A stretch of DNA of 64,000 nt from Acidobacteriota bacterium (lineage in GTDB: Bacteria > Acidobacteriota > Aminicenantia > S016-38). A program made the translations under genes and the position numbers. Shown in pieces: positions 50,980 to 60,167 of the stretch (the first letter of the stretch is position 1; every line of letters starts with the position of its first letter). The stretch spans positions 26,626-90,625 of the forward strand of contig WFSJ01000059.1 in assembly GCA_015486055.1 (NCBI GenBank), written 5' to 3'. The notes below the pieces were generated by a model. The model made no database searches and was not told the origin of the DNA. It saw only the letters and a program-made list of their open reading frames with translations.

Positions 50980-51692
50980 AAAAATTTGATTCTCTTCTCT
51001 ACTCATCTTCACTTGATGATCAGATGAAAGCATTAAATTCCCATGATTTTCCGAAAGAAAAAGCTATTATAATGCTCCGAAACAGGAATCTCTACCCTCA
51101 GGTGATTGAGGAAATCTCCTCAAGGAAGAATCTCATTGATAGCGGAAGGGTTAAATTAATGGTCGTTGCCCATCCGAAAACTCCCCTTCATCTTGCTCTT
51201 GATCTAATACCTTATCTTATGCCAATGGAACTCCTCGAAGTCTTAAAGAGCCCAACAGCAAAGCCTGCTGTAAGGAAAAAGGCCGAGATGATTTTGATGG
51301 AAAATCTTAGAAAATATCCTGTTGGACTTAAAATATCCATGGCAAGGCTTGCCCCTGCAAGAGCACATCACATTTTTCTCAAGGAGAAAAGCGAGGATGT
51401 GCTGCGGGCCTTTGTGAAAAATTCATATATGAAAGAAGAAATTATACTCAGACTTTTAGAAAGGAAGGATCTACCGCAATCTTTTATAAACTTTCTTTAT
51501 TACTCAACTAAATGGGGAATTTCAAAGAGAGTTAAATTAAAAATAGCCCTTTCTCACTCTTCCCCGATACCCATTGTTTTAAGAATAATAAATGAGCTTA
51601 ATCCTCAGGAATTGAGGGAAATAAAAAGGGATCCTTCCCAGCCTGATATTGTCCTGAGAAGAGTAAACATAGCTTTAGGAAAGGAGGAATAG
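50973..51692 (+). CDS. HEAT-like repeat protein of unknown function
   Basis: 239 residues from the ATG at 50973, which overlaps the UbiA stop. Helical throughout, with repeat units such as 'VKLMVVAHPKTPLHLALDLI' then 'PMELLEVLKSPTAKPAVRKK' and a later copy 'LKIALSHSSPIPIVLRIINE' then 'PQELREIKRDPSQPDIVLRR'. The 'HPKTP...L...DL...P.VR..AE' pattern occurs in HEAT-like proteins encoded beside envelope or gliding genes in several phyla. No catalytic motif is visible; a scaffold role is likely. Confidence 0.7.
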   Translation: MVKKFDSLLYSSSLDDQMKALNSHDFPKEKAIIMLRNRNLYPQVIEEISSRKNLIDSGRVKLMVVAHPKTPLHLALDLIPYLMPMELLEVLKSPTAKPAVRKKAEMILMENLRKYPVGLKISMARLAPARAHHIFLKEKSEDVLRAFVKNSYMKEEIILRLLERKDLPQSFINFLYYSTKWGISKRVKLKIALSHSSPIPIVLRIINELNPQELREIKRDPSQPDIVLRRVNIALGKEE

Positions 51693-51694
51693 CC

Positions 51695-51931
51695 ATGGAA
51701 AAACTCAGCTTTGAGGAAGGTTTAAAACGCCTCGAAGATATAGTTGAAAAACTTGAAAAAGGGGAGGTTCCCCTTGAGGAGGCGATAAAACTTTATGAAG
51801 AAGGGATGAAACTTGCAAAAGAGCTGAAAGAAAAACTCGATGAGATAGAGATGAAGGTGGAAAAGCTTATGGAAACTGATAAAGGATTCAGGACAGAGGA
51901 ATTCCATCACAGGAAAGAAGATGAGGATTGA
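51695..51931 (+). CDS. xseB: Exodeoxyribonuclease VII small subunit
   Basis: 78 residues: 'LSFEEGLKRLEDIVEKLEKG' followed by 'EVPLEEAIKLYEEGMKLAKE' is the XseB signature. xseA is not in the window. Overlaps the prenyl synthase by 11 bases. Confidence 0.95.
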   Translation: MEKLSFEEGLKRLEDIVEKLEKGEVPLEEAIKLYEEGMKLAKELKEKLDEIEMKVEKLMETDKGFRTEEFHHRKEDED

Positions 51932-52703
51932 AGAGGAGATATCTAATTTTCTTAAAAAATTTGAGAAAAAACTTACAGAAGAAATAAAAAATGAATATCT
52001 TCTTTATCCCCTTCTTCCTCCAGGTAAAAGGACGAGGCCCCTTCTTCTTTATTCTGCTTCATATCCTTTGATGAACGATACAGTAATGGTTCTTTCCATT
52101 GCAGTAGAGCTTCTTCATACTTCCTCACTCGTCCACGATGACCTTCCCTTTGTTGACGATTCAGCTGAAAGAAGGGGAAAGCCTGCTTCCCACATAAAAT
52201 ATTCACCCGGAATTGCGGTAATGATAGGAGATGGGCTCCTTGCCGAAAGCTTCAGGATAGCATCAAGAATAAACTGTGAGGCTGTTTCGCTTCTTTCCCA
52301 GGCAGCAGGGATGGAAGGAATAGCAGGAGGTCAGATATTGGACCTAAAAAAGGAAGATACCCTTGACGGTATATACAATATTTATGAGAAAAAAACCGTA
52401 AAACTTTTTCGCTCATCCTTTCTTCTCGGGCTTCTGGCCTCTGGGAGGAGGGCTCTTTTTAAAGAGGGGGAAAAGATATCAAGGGAAATAGGATTCCTGT
52501 TTCAAATAGCAGACGATATAATAGACAGGGAAAAATGTGGGAGCGAACCCAATATAGCAAAAATTGTAGGTGAAAAAGAGGCGTTAAAATTAGCAAAGAA
52601 GCATTACATCAGTGCTTTGGAGGCTTCGGATAAATTTCAGGGGAGGGAAACTATAAAGTGGTTGATAAAGAAAATTATAAAGAGAGTATCCTTGAGAGAA
52701 TAA
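51921..52703 (+). CDS. ispA: Short-chain polyprenyl (farnesyl/geranylgeranyl) diphosphate synthase
   Basis: 260 residues: first Asp-rich motif in 'HTSSLVHDDLPFVDDSAERR', second in 'IGFLFQIADDIIDREK'. Makes C15-C20 prenyl diphosphates from DMAPP and IPP. Somewhat shorter than E. coli IspA. Overlaps dxs by 46 bases. Confidence 0.92.
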   Translation: MRIEEEISNFLKKFEKKLTEEIKNEYLLYPLLPPGKRTRPLLLYSASYPLMNDTVMVLSIAVELLHTSSLVHDDLPFVDDSAERRGKPASHIKYSPGIAVMIGDGLLAESFRIASRINCEAVSLLSQAAGMEGIAGGQILDLKKEDTLDGIYNIYEKKTVKLFRSSFLLGLLASGRRALFKEGEKISREIGFLFQIADDIIDREKCGSEPNIAKIVGEKEALKLAKKHYISALEASDKFQGRETIKWLIKKIIKRVSLRE

Positions 52704-54556
52704 ATTCTCCCCAGGATTTGAAAAAGTTAGAATGGGGAGAACTGAATAAGTTAGCCGTTGAGATAAGAGAAAAAATAATAGAGGTTATTGCAAAAACAGG
52801 GGGGCATCTCGCCTCAAACCTCGGTACTGTCGAGCTAACCCTTGCTCTGCATCTGAGCTTCGATGAACCAAGGGACAAAATAATCTGGGATGTTGGACAT
52901 CAGACTTACACCCACAAGTTGATTACCGGAAGGAGGGATAGATTTCATACTATCAGGCAATATAAGGGAATAAGTGGATTTACAACTCCTGAAGAGTCAG
53001 AATATGACATATATGGTGCTGGTCATGCCTCTACTGCTCTTGGTGCTGCCCTTGGTATAGCTGTTGCAAGGGATTTAAAGAGCGAGAATTTCAATGTCGT
53101 TGCCGTTGTAGGAGATGGTTCCCTTACAGGGGGAGCGGCTTTTGAAGCTTTAAATCAAATAGGTTACCTGAAAAAACCTCTGATAATAATTCTTAATGAC
53201 AACAAAATGAGCATTTCCCCAAATGTTGGGGCAATAGCAGGATATCTTAATTTCATGATTTCAGGACAGTTTTACCTGAAGTTAAAGGAACATGTTGCAA
53301 GCATTCTTGACCATCTCCCTGGGGGAAAGAAAATGATAGAGATGGGGAGGTCTATTGAAGGTGTTCTGAAGAAGATACTCGTTCCTGGTATGCTTTTTGA
53401 GCAGCTTGGCATAAAATATATGGGACCAATAAGCGGTCATTCTATAAAGTCCTTGGTTAAAAGCTTTGAGGATGCCAAGAAATATGATTACCCTGTTATT
53501 CTCCACATAGTTACAAGAAAAGGGAAGGGATATGTGCCGGCTGAAAAGGCAGCGAATCTCTTTCACTCTTCACCAAAGTTTGAAATTTCCACGGGAAAAT
53601 TCCTGAAAAAGGATATTCCTTCTTATTCAAAGATATTCTCACAGACCCTGATTGAGCTTGCAGAAAAGGACAAAAGAATTGTGGCAATAACTGCTGCAAT
53701 GCCAGAAGGTACAGGGCTTATAGAATTCGGAAAAAGATTCCCTGAAAGATTCTTCGATGTGGGGATAGCCGAGCAACATGCTATTCTTTTCTCAGCAGGC
53801 CTCTCAAAGGAAGGACTACTCCCTGTGGCTGCCATATACTCAACATTTCTCCAGAGAGCTTATGATATGCTTTATCATGACCTTTCCATAATGAATCTCC
53901 AGGTGACAATCGGGATAGATAGGGCTGGAGTAGTGGGGAGTGATGGTCCAACGCATCAAGGGATATTCGATATGGCCTATCTGAGGATATTTCCGAATTT
54001 CGTTATAATGGCCCCAAAGGACGAAAGTGAACTCCGTCACATGCTCTACACATCCATATATAATCCAGGCCCCTCAACACTGAGATATCCCAGAGATTAT
54101 GTCATAGGAGTCGCGCTTGAACCATTAAAAAAGCTAAAAATAGGGAAGGGAGAGCTCCTTGAGGAAGGAGAGGATCTTCTAATACTTGCAGTTGGAACCA
54201 TGGTGCATCCATGCCTGAAGGCAGCGGATATTCTAAGAAGGAAAGGAATTAAACCCACAATTGTAAATGCAAGGTTCATAAAACCCCTTGATAAAGAGCT
54301 GATCATTACCCTTTCAAGGAAACATCCCTATATTGTAACCGTTGAGGAAGGAATAATAGATGGTGGCTTTGGCTCAGGTGTAAGAGAGCTCCTTGATAGA
54401 GAAGGGATATATCCACCTTTTATGAGAATTGGAGTTCCCTCAATGCTCATACCAAACGGTCCAAGGGAAAAACTCCTTGAAGACCTTGCCCTTACAGGCG
54501 AAGGGATAGCAAGGAAAGTGAAGGAATTTCTTGAGCACGGGAAAAAAGAGGGCTGA
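52658..54556 (+). CDS. dxs: 1-deoxy-D-xylulose-5-phosphate synthase
   Basis: 632 residues: 'KTGGHLASNLGTVELTLALH', 'IIWDVGHQTYTHKLITGRR', ThDP motif 'VGDGSLTGGAAFEALNQIGY' then 'IILNDNKMSIS', and C-terminal 'VTIGIDRAGVVGSDGPTHQG'. Start of the MEP isoprenoid pathway. GTG start at 52658, inside the end of ispA, with GGGAGGG upstream. Confidence 0.96.
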   Translation: MVDKENYKESILERINSPQDLKKLEWGELNKLAVEIREKIIEVIAKTGGHLASNLGTVELTLALHLSFDEPRDKIIWDVGHQTYTHKLITGRRDRFHTIRQYKGISGFTTPEESEYDIYGAGHASTALGAALGIAVARDLKSENFNVVAVVGDGSLTGGAAFEALNQIGYLKKPLIIILNDNKMSISPNVGAIAGYLNFMISGQFYLKLKEHVASILDHLPGGKKMIEMGRSIEGVLKKILVPGMLFEQLGIKYMGPISGHSIKSLVKSFEDAKKYDYPVILHIVTRKGKGYVPAEKAANLFHSSPKFEISTGKFLKKDIPSYSKIFSQTLIELAEKDKRIVAITAAMPEGTGLIEFGKRFPERFFDVGIAEQHAILFSAGLSKEGLLPVAAIYSTFLQRAYDMLYHDLSIMNLQVTIGIDRAGVVGSDGPTHQGIFDMAYLRIFPNFVIMAPKDESELRHMLYTSIYNPGPSTLRYPRDYVIGVALEPLKKLKIGKGELLEEGEDLLILAVGTMVHPCLKAADILRRKGIKPTIVNARFIKPLDKELIITLSRKHPYIVTVEEGIIDGGFGSGVRELLDREGIYPPFMRIGVPSMLIPNGPREKLLEDLALTGEGIARKVKEFLEHGKKEG

Positions 54557-55304
54557 CCTCCTGATTTTTGAGAGAGGACTTGCACCTTCAAGGGAAAAAG
54601 CAAGATCCCTTATAAATACAGGAAAGGTATATCTCAGAAACTCAAGGGTTGAAAAGCCTTCCCAGATAATAAGTGAAAAAGAGGAAATCTTCATAAAAGA
54701 AAGCATCAAATATGTTAGCAGGGCAGGAGCGAAGCTTGAGAAAGCAATTGAGGACTTTGGCATAACCCCGGAGGGGAAGATCTGTCTTGATATAGGGGCA
54801 TCAACAGGAGGTTTCACGGACTGCCTTCTTCAAAGGGGAGCTTTGAAGGTCTATGCTATAGATGTCGATCCACGCCAGCTTCATTATAAGCTTAGAAAGA
54901 GGAAAAATATTTTCCCGATAAAACTCAATGCGCGATACATAAAAAAGCAGGATCTCCCTGAACTTCCAGATATGGTTACAATAGATGTTTCTTTCATATC
55001 TGCCATTAAAATTTTAAAACCACTTTCGGACTTTCTTCCCGAAGATGCGGACATTCTTGTCCTCATAAAACCTCAGTTTGAGGCTGGTAGAGAAAAGGTA
55101 AGAAAGGGAGGAATCATCAGAGACAGGAATGTTATAATTGAAGTCGTGAAGGGATTTTGTAAGGAAGCTGAAAATTTAGGGTTTTATCCCCATGGGATTT
55201 CAAAACCAATAAAGGGCAAAGAAGGAAATCAGGAAATATTTGTGCTATTTAGAAAGAGTTTCTATGAATTTCCCCTTAAAAAAACACTGGAGGAAAAAAT
55301 TTGA
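54531..55304 (+). CDS. tlyA: TlyA-family rRNA 2'-O-methyltransferase/hemolysin
   Basis: 257 residues: S4 domain (1-65, 'RADLLIFERGLAPSREKARS') and an FtsJ-like methyltransferase ('YVSRAGAKLEKAIEDFGI', SAM motif 'CLDIGASTGGFTDCLLQRGA', 'VTIDVSFISAIKILKPL', 'VLIKPQFEAGREKVRKGGI'). TTG start at 54531 overlapping dxs. Confidence 0.92.
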   Translation: MSTGKKRADLLIFERGLAPSREKARSLINTGKVYLRNSRVEKPSQIISEKEEIFIKESIKYVSRAGAKLEKAIEDFGITPEGKICLDIGASTGGFTDCLLQRGALKVYAIDVDPRQLHYKLRKRKNIFPIKLNARYIKKQDLPELPDMVTIDVSFISAIKILKPLSDFLPEDADILVLIKPQFEAGREKVRKGGIIRDRNVIIEVVKGFCKEAENLGFYPHGISKPIKGKEGNQEIFVLFRKSFYEFPLKKTLEEKI

Positions 55305-56134
55305 AAGCAGGGATCGTTGCAAAACTTCACGCAATGGGAATAGAAAATTATCTTGAGAGGCTCGGTAAATTCTTAAAGGCAAGAGGGATAGAAATAGCTG
55401 TGGAAGATGGAATAAACCAAATATCTGATCTCAGTGGTGAGACCTATACCAGAGGGGAAATTCCTTTCCGTGTTGATTTTCTCGTTGTCCTCGGCGGAGA
55501 TGGCACCCTCCTTTCTGTGGCAAACCTTGCAGCAAAGGCAGGAATACCACTTATAGGAGTAAATTTAGGATTTCTCGGCTTCCTAACAGAGACGAAGAAA
55601 GAGGAAATGGAAGAAGCCCTCAAGGAATTTTTGAGCGGAAAGGCATCCGTGGACGAAAGGGAATTGCTCGAGATAAGTTTCCGTTCTAAAAAGAGTTTTG
55701 CCCTAAACGATGCTGTAATAAATAAAAGTGCCCTCGCAAGAATAATAACAATAAGGGTTGGGATTAACGGTGAGGAAATCTCAAGGCTCAGGGCGGACGG
55801 AATAATAGTCTCAACACCTACGGGTTCCACTGGATATTCTCTTTCTGCAGCTGGACCAATAGTCAATCCCTCTGTCTCCGCAATTTTAATAACTCCAATC
55901 TGCCCCCATGCTCTTACCCAGAGGCCAATAATTATCCCCTCGTCCTTAAAAGTTTCACTGAAGCTCATTTCCGGAGAGGAAGTTTATCTCACCCTTGATG
56001 GACAGAGAGGAGAGAAGGTGAGGGAAGGGGAAATCGTTGAGATTAAAAGGGCCACGCAGAAACTTAAGCTTATAAGGCCTTCGGGAAGAACCTATTATAA
56101 AATGCTGAGGGAAAAACTCGGCTGGGGAAACTGA
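55301..56134 (+). CDS. nadK: NAD kinase
   Basis: 277 residues: 'FLVVLGGDGTLLSVANLAAK', 'GVNLGFLGFLTETKKEEME', 'ALNDAVINKSALARI' and 'RADGIIVSTPTGSTGYSLSA'. TTG start in a TTGA overlap with tlyA. Last gene of the long plus-strand run; the sequence then enters the IS110 region. Confidence 0.95.
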   Translation: MKAGIVAKLHAMGIENYLERLGKFLKARGIEIAVEDGINQISDLSGETYTRGEIPFRVDFLVVLGGDGTLLSVANLAAKAGIPLIGVNLGFLGFLTETKKEEMEEALKEFLSGKASVDERELLEISFRSKKSFALNDAVINKSALARIITIRVGINGEEISRLRADGIIVSTPTGSTGYSLSAAGPIVNPSVSAILITPICPHALTQRPIIIPSSLKVSLKLISGEEVYLTLDGQRGEKVREGEIVEIKRATQKLKLIRPSGRTYYKMLREKLGWGN

Positions 56135-56289
56135 GACTTCAGAGGTTAAGTCCTGCTCATTTGCTTTTGTGAAGAAAAGGAAATAATAGGAGTGCATATA
56201 GAGATTTTTTTCTTTAGTGTCTCCATCCGTTTGATTTATTCTCCGTGCTAAAACTTATTCTCTCTATTTGGAGAAAGACTCTCTTAAAC

Positions 56290-56450
56290 TCATCTTTGCG
56301 TAGGTTAAAATTTTAAAGGAGGGGCGTAAACTCTTCCTGGCGAGGGTGTGGCTTCTCAACTTTGGCTTCAAGTGCCTTGGTGTCAATTGCCGCCCTCGCC
56401 ACACCTTTTCCTTGTGGCCAGTAGGAAATTTTTCGTAAACGCTACGCAAA
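56290..56450 (+). ncRNA. Candidate bridge RNA in the IS110 leader
   Basis: TTTGCGTAG (56295-56303) pairs with CTACGCAAA (56442-56450), enclosing about 138 bases. Inside, TGGCGAGGG (56338-56346) can pair with CCCTCGCCA (56393-56401), or GGTGTGGC (56345-56352) with GCCACACC (56398-56405); the two are exclusive. A second hairpin is TTTCCT/AGGAAA (56407-56412/56423-56428) with a 10-base loop. CGTAAAC occurs twice (56325 and 56434). Two-loop structured leaders of this size encode the guide RNA in IS110 elements. Confidence 0.5.
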
Positions 56451-56490
56451 TGCCGGGGAAAAGGGAACAAAACAAAAAAGGAGGGACAAA

Positions 56491-57663
56491 ATGCAACAAC
56501 TTACAACCGCAGTCAGGAGCGGAAGCGAAGAAGTTGTAGCTGGTATTGATCCTTCACGCTACAGCTTTCAGCTTGCTCTCCGCTCCCGGTCTCAAGAATA
56601 TTTTAATAACAAATTCGAGATTTTTCCACAGAGGATAAGGGAGCTTATAGGTGAGCTTAAAGCTTATGGACTCAAGCGTATAGTAATTGAAGGGGCTCAT
56701 CTTTTAGGTTACACAACCCTTTGGGAATTTCGAAAAGCTGGATTTGAGCTCTTTGAACTTCCTCCATACAGAGCTCATAAACTCAATCATCTTCTCTGCG
56801 AAAGCCATAACGACGTAGATGATGCAGAAGCGGCGGCTACAGCAGGACTTCATTTTGAAAGAAGTGTTGTGCCTCTCTTTCTCGATAAGAAAAAGCAAAT
56901 TCTTTACACCCTCTGTAGATTTCGCCACCAGCTTGTAAAAGAAAAAACCCGTCATATAAACAGACTCCACAAACTACTAAGCGAAAGCTATGGCTGGGTT
57001 TATAAGAAGCTTAAAAGAAGCTATCCGCTGGAGAGCAAATACGGAAGGAAATTTTTCCAGAAGTATCCTTCGCTTAATACGGCGATAGAGAAAAAAGTCG
57101 AATTAAAAGAAGAACTGGGGGAAGAAATTTACAGATTAGTAGTAAAAAGTGGAAAATGGCAGGCAGGGATATATATGCAAGAGCTGGAATATCTAATAAA
57201 ACAAGAGATTGAGATGATAACAGATGGAGAGAAAAGGGTAAGGCAAATTGAACAGAAAATGAAGAAGGCTGCTGAAAGCGTAGAAGAGGCAAATATGCTT
57301 ATGAAAATTCCAGGTGTAGGTGTCATCTCAGCTTCGATTCTTCTTACATCCGTAAAAGACATAAAGAAATTTGAAAAGGAATCGTGTTTTGCTGGCTACT
57401 GTGGGGTTGGACCAAAAATGTGGCAGTCAGGAGAAGCAAAGGCAAAATCGGTGAAGAGAAGAAGCTACAACAGAAAACTAAGAGCAGTATTTTATAACAT
57501 AGCATTTTCAGCTATGAGGGTAAATTCAAAGGCCAGGGCATATTACAAGAGAAAAAGAAAGGAAGGTAAAACTCATCGCCAGGCCCTGGCTCATCTTGCA
57601 AGACATTATGCAAGGATAATTTATAAGGTCTGGAAAAGAGGAGAATATCATGAGCTACAATGA
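56491..57663 (+). CDS. IS110-family DEDD recombinase/transposase
   Basis: 390 residues. N-terminal RuvC-like DEDD domain: Asp20 in 'VVAGIDPSRYSF', Glu67 in 'RIVIEGAHLLGY', and Asp108/Asp111 in 'SHNDVDDAEAAATAGL'. A coiled-coil region (about 190-270) precedes the Transposase_20 domain 'LMKIPGVGVISASILLTSVK' and 'CGVGPKMWQSGEAKAKS', with the likely catalytic Ser in 'QSG'. All key residues and the full length are present, so it may be active. GGAGGGA precedes the ATG. Confidence 0.93.
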   Translation: MQQLTTAVRSGSEEVVAGIDPSRYSFQLALRSRSQEYFNNKFEIFPQRIRELIGELKAYGLKRIVIEGAHLLGYTTLWEFRKAGFELFELPPYRAHKLNHLLCESHNDVDDAEAAATAGLHFERSVVPLFLDKKKQILYTLCRFRHQLVKEKTRHINRLHKLLSESYGWVYKKLKRSYPLESKYGRKFFQKYPSLNTAIEKKVELKEELGEEIYRLVVKSGKWQAGIYMQELEYLIKQEIEMITDGEKRVRQIEQKMKKAAESVEEANMLMKIPGVGVISASILLTSVKDIKKFEKESCFAGYCGVGPKMWQSGEAKAKSVKRRSYNRKLRAVFYNIAFSAMRVNSKARAYYKRKRKEGKTHRQALAHLARHYARIIYKVWKRGEYHELQ

Positions 57664-57738
57664 TTAAAAAAATAAGTCAACCTGGAGGGTTGACATAGGA
57701 AATTGACTACACCATCTGACCCTGATTCGTCTATTTGA

Positions 57739-58989
57739 TTAAGTGCCAGAAAGCTTCAACATTGTTTTCGCAGTTTTTAGAATTGTTACCATATCTAAAA
57801 TTAAATCCCGATTTTTGATATAAAATAAATCATATTCCAGCTTTTTCTTATGGTCTTCTATGCTTTCTCCAGCATATTTATGATTTACCTGGGCCCAGCC
57901 TGTAATTCCTGGCTTCACTTCCAATCTCAAACGATAAAAAGGTATTTCTTTTTCAAGTTTTTCTATAAAAACTTTCCTTTCCGGCCGGGGACCTATTAAG
58001 CTCATTTCTCCCCTGAGAACATTTATGAGCTGCGGAATTTCGTCCATTCTGAATTTTCGCATTATTCTCCCTATTCTCGTGATTCTGGGGTCATTTCCGA
58101 TAGCGAATCTGGGTCCTTCTTCTTCTGCATTAGGAATCATAGTCCTAAATTTTATTAAATTAAATTCCCTACCTCTATACCCCATGCGTTTCTGCTTGTA
58201 TAATATGGGGCCTTTTGATTCTAAGCAATGTATTAAGGCAAAAGCAAAACCTATGGGGAAAAGCAATATCAAAAGGAGTAGGGCCCCCAAAAAGTCCAGG
58301 AAGCTCTTGACCTTAAGATAAAATATTTTTTTTGCTTTAAGGTGATGGAGAAGCCAAACCTCATCCACATATTTCAGGGGAATTCTATCGGTTTTTTTCT
58401 CTATAAATGAAATTAAATCTATTGCTTCGGTTCCCTCGATGATCTTTTGAATAATATAAGGCATATCCTTGCGGTTTTTTAGCGAGGCGTCATATATTAT
58501 AAGATCCGGGTTTTCAAGGTCTCCCTCATCAGTTAAGATTTCTCCCATTATTGGTTTCAGGCTGTAGTTTGTTCCGACTTCAGCAGGGGAGACCGCGCTG
58601 AACCAACCTATTGTTAAGGGTTTGCCCTTTATCTTCTCGGACAATTTTAATTTGCGCTCAAGAAGGAAAATCGCAGAAAGCAACCAAAAGATGTTAAAGT
58701 AGGCAATTCTTCCTATTCGGGAAGAAAAGAAGAAAGCAAATTCTAAAAAGGATGTAATAACAAGCATAATAAAGACTTTTCCAACAATGAGTAAAAGCTC
58801 ATTTGTATTTAAGGATTTTTCCTCTTTATGAGAGAAGGATATGAGGTCAAAAATATAGGAAAGGATAAAAATAGAGATTACGACTAAGATTATATTGAAC
58901 TCCTTTGTTTTTATAAAGGGCAAAAAGGTTCTTATATTCCAGAAGTAGAGAAATAAGGCGATTAGCACAACCAATGTGAAGACTGCCAA
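57739..58989 (-). CDS. Polyprenyl-phosphate sugar-1-phosphate transferase (WbaP/CpsE-like)
   Basis: 416 residues: four N-terminal helices, a sensor-like middle, and the bacterial sugar transferase domain 'ESKGPILYKQKRMGYRGREF', 'IKFRTMIPNAEEEGPRFA', 'MDEIPQLINVLRGEMSLIGP' and 'VKPGITGWAQVN'. It starts a glycan on the lipid carrier. The listed start is a TTG at 58989 without a ribosome site; the frame stays open upstream to a TAG within the wzz gene end and reads 'GQELKKRSYYYLFHL', which looks like a natural N-terminus, so a non-standard start (perhaps CTG) is possible. Confidence 0.88.
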   Translation of the reverse strand: MAVFTLVVLIALFLYFWNIRTFLPFIKTKEFNIILVVISIFILSYIFDLISFSHKEEKSLNTNELLLIVGKVFIMLVITSFLEFAFFFSSRIGRIAYFNIFWLLSAIFLLERKLKLSEKIKGKPLTIGWFSAVSPAEVGTNYSLKPIMGEILTDEGDLENPDLIIYDASLKNRKDMPYIIQKIIEGTEAIDLISFIEKKTDRIPLKYVDEVWLLHHLKAKKIFYLKVKSFLDFLGALLLLILLFPIGFAFALIHCLESKGPILYKQKRMGYRGREFNLIKFRTMIPNAEEEGPRFAIGNDPRITRIGRIMRKFRMDEIPQLINVLRGEMSLIGPRPERKVFIEKLEKEIPFYRLRLEVKPGITGWAQVNHKYAGESIEDHKKKLEYDLFYIKNRDLILDMVTILKTAKTMLKLSGT

Positions 58990-59018
58990 ATGAAATAAGT
59001 AATAATAAGACCTTTTTT

Positions 59019-60119
59019 TCAGCTCTTGCCCCCAGGAGCCTTTCTAAATAAATCCACAAAATATGCAAGGAATATGGCAATAAATAATCCCAAAAAAGTA
59101 GTGATTATTATCACTACTTTAGAGAATGAATTCCCTTTTACATAAAGAGGAACTCTGAGAGATTTTAGTTCCTCGCATAAATAATTTATTTCTGCGCTTA
59201 TTTCGTAATAGGCCCTGTCTATATAAGGGTTGCTGGAATTATAATTTCCCAGGTTATTGTTTAACAGAGCGCAGATGACTCTTTCGGAGTATACTTTTTC
59301 TGTCTTTGAGGGAGAAGTCGTCTCTTTTATCTGAGGAATAACCATTTTAAGATAATCAATGATTGTGTTGTGATATTTTTTAAGGCCAGAAAGGTCTTCA
59401 ATATTCACATGGAGATTGTTTAGCTGGACTTTCACCCCTCTCAATTGGGTATCTATATCCAAATAAGGAATTAGTTCCGGCGTAATGTTTATGATTGACG
59501 GCGCGGTTTGTGTTTTTCCCTGCTCTTTTTTTAGCTTTTTTAGATCTTCTTCTTGTTTTGTTAAATTATTAACCTGAGTTCTTAACTGTTCTATTTGTGC
59601 ATTTAATAAATAAATTTGAGAGGTATGATAGCTTATCTCATCCAAAAATATGTTTTTTGTTATTCCTATTAGCCTGGAGACAAAATGGGAAAGGGCAGAG
59701 TCTATCGCCTCTTTCGTGCCGGTAAGCTCAAGAGATTTTATATTCTCTCTTTCAAATCTAAGCGAACCCTCCTCTTGTTTTTCTTCTACTCTTGTTTTTT
59801 TGTAATATGCTTTCACCCTCACAAATTTCTTCAAAACAGGCTCTATGTTAGAGGAAAAGAAGTTCTTTTCAAACACTTCCGGGAAAGAGGTATGAGGGAA
59901 AAAAGTTTGCGTAAGGGAAATCCGAGGCATTTCTAAGCTGATTGTTTTAATTCCCCAGGTAACCTTGTGCTTTTCTTCTTTGTTCTTGAAGAACCAGAAT
60001 CCAGAAGAAAATACAAAAGAAAGAACGGTAATAATGATTATCAGCCATCTCTTTCTGTAAAGTACTAAGAAAAGCTCTTTTAAATCTATCTCGTCTTCAT
60101 GATAATCCTGCTCACTCAT
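59019..60119 (-). CDS. Wzz-like polysaccharide chain-length/co-polymerase protein
   Basis: 366 residues: cytoplasmic 'DEIDLKELFLVLYRKRWLII', first membrane helix (about 24-46), a long periplasmic coiled coil (about 165-215), and a second helix 'VVIIITTFLGLFIAIFLAYF' near the C-terminus. This two-helix topology is that of Wzz/PCP regulators. There is no fused tyrosine kinase domain. GGAGG precedes the ATG. Confidence 0.85.
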   Translation of the reverse strand: MSEQDYHEDEIDLKELFLVLYRKRWLIIIITVLSFVFSSGFWFFKNKEEKHKVTWGIKTISLEMPRISLTQTFFPHTSFPEVFEKNFFSSNIEPVLKKFVRVKAYYKKTRVEEKQEEGSLRFERENIKSLELTGTKEAIDSALSHFVSRLIGITKNIFLDEISYHTSQIYLLNAQIEQLRTQVNNLTKQEEDLKKLKKEQGKTQTAPSIINITPELIPYLDIDTQLRGVKVQLNNLHVNIEDLSGLKKYHNTIIDYLKMVIPQIKETTSPSKTEKVYSERVICALLNNNLGNYNSSNPYIDRAYYEISAEINYLCEELKSLRVPLYVKGNSFSKVVIIITTFLGLFIAIFLAYFVDLFRKAPGGKS

Positions 60120-60167
60120 TGTTTCCTCCTATCTTTTTCTTTCCCCCTTATTCCCTAAGGAACAATT

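Larger units (their letters stand above)
56290..57710 (+). mobile_element. IS110-family insertion element (ends not defined)
   Basis: The transposase gene with its structured non-coding leader is the usual IS110 layout. The right part after the stop has GTCAACC-TGGAG-GGTTGAC (57676-57694), a 7-base-pair hairpin, and AATTGAC at 57701-57707. IS110 elements lack long terminal inverted repeats and do not duplicate targets visibly, so the ends given are estimates. Insertion lies between nadK and the exopolysaccharide genes. Confidence 0.7.

Noticed and set aside
57676-57694. Hairpin GTCAACC/GGTTGAC as a terminator
   Set aside because: No run of T follows the stem; it more likely belongs to the right part of the IS110 element.
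58847-59080. Minus-strand 77-codon frame between wzz and the sugar transferase
   Set aside because: It overlaps both real genes in another frame and has no protein-like features.
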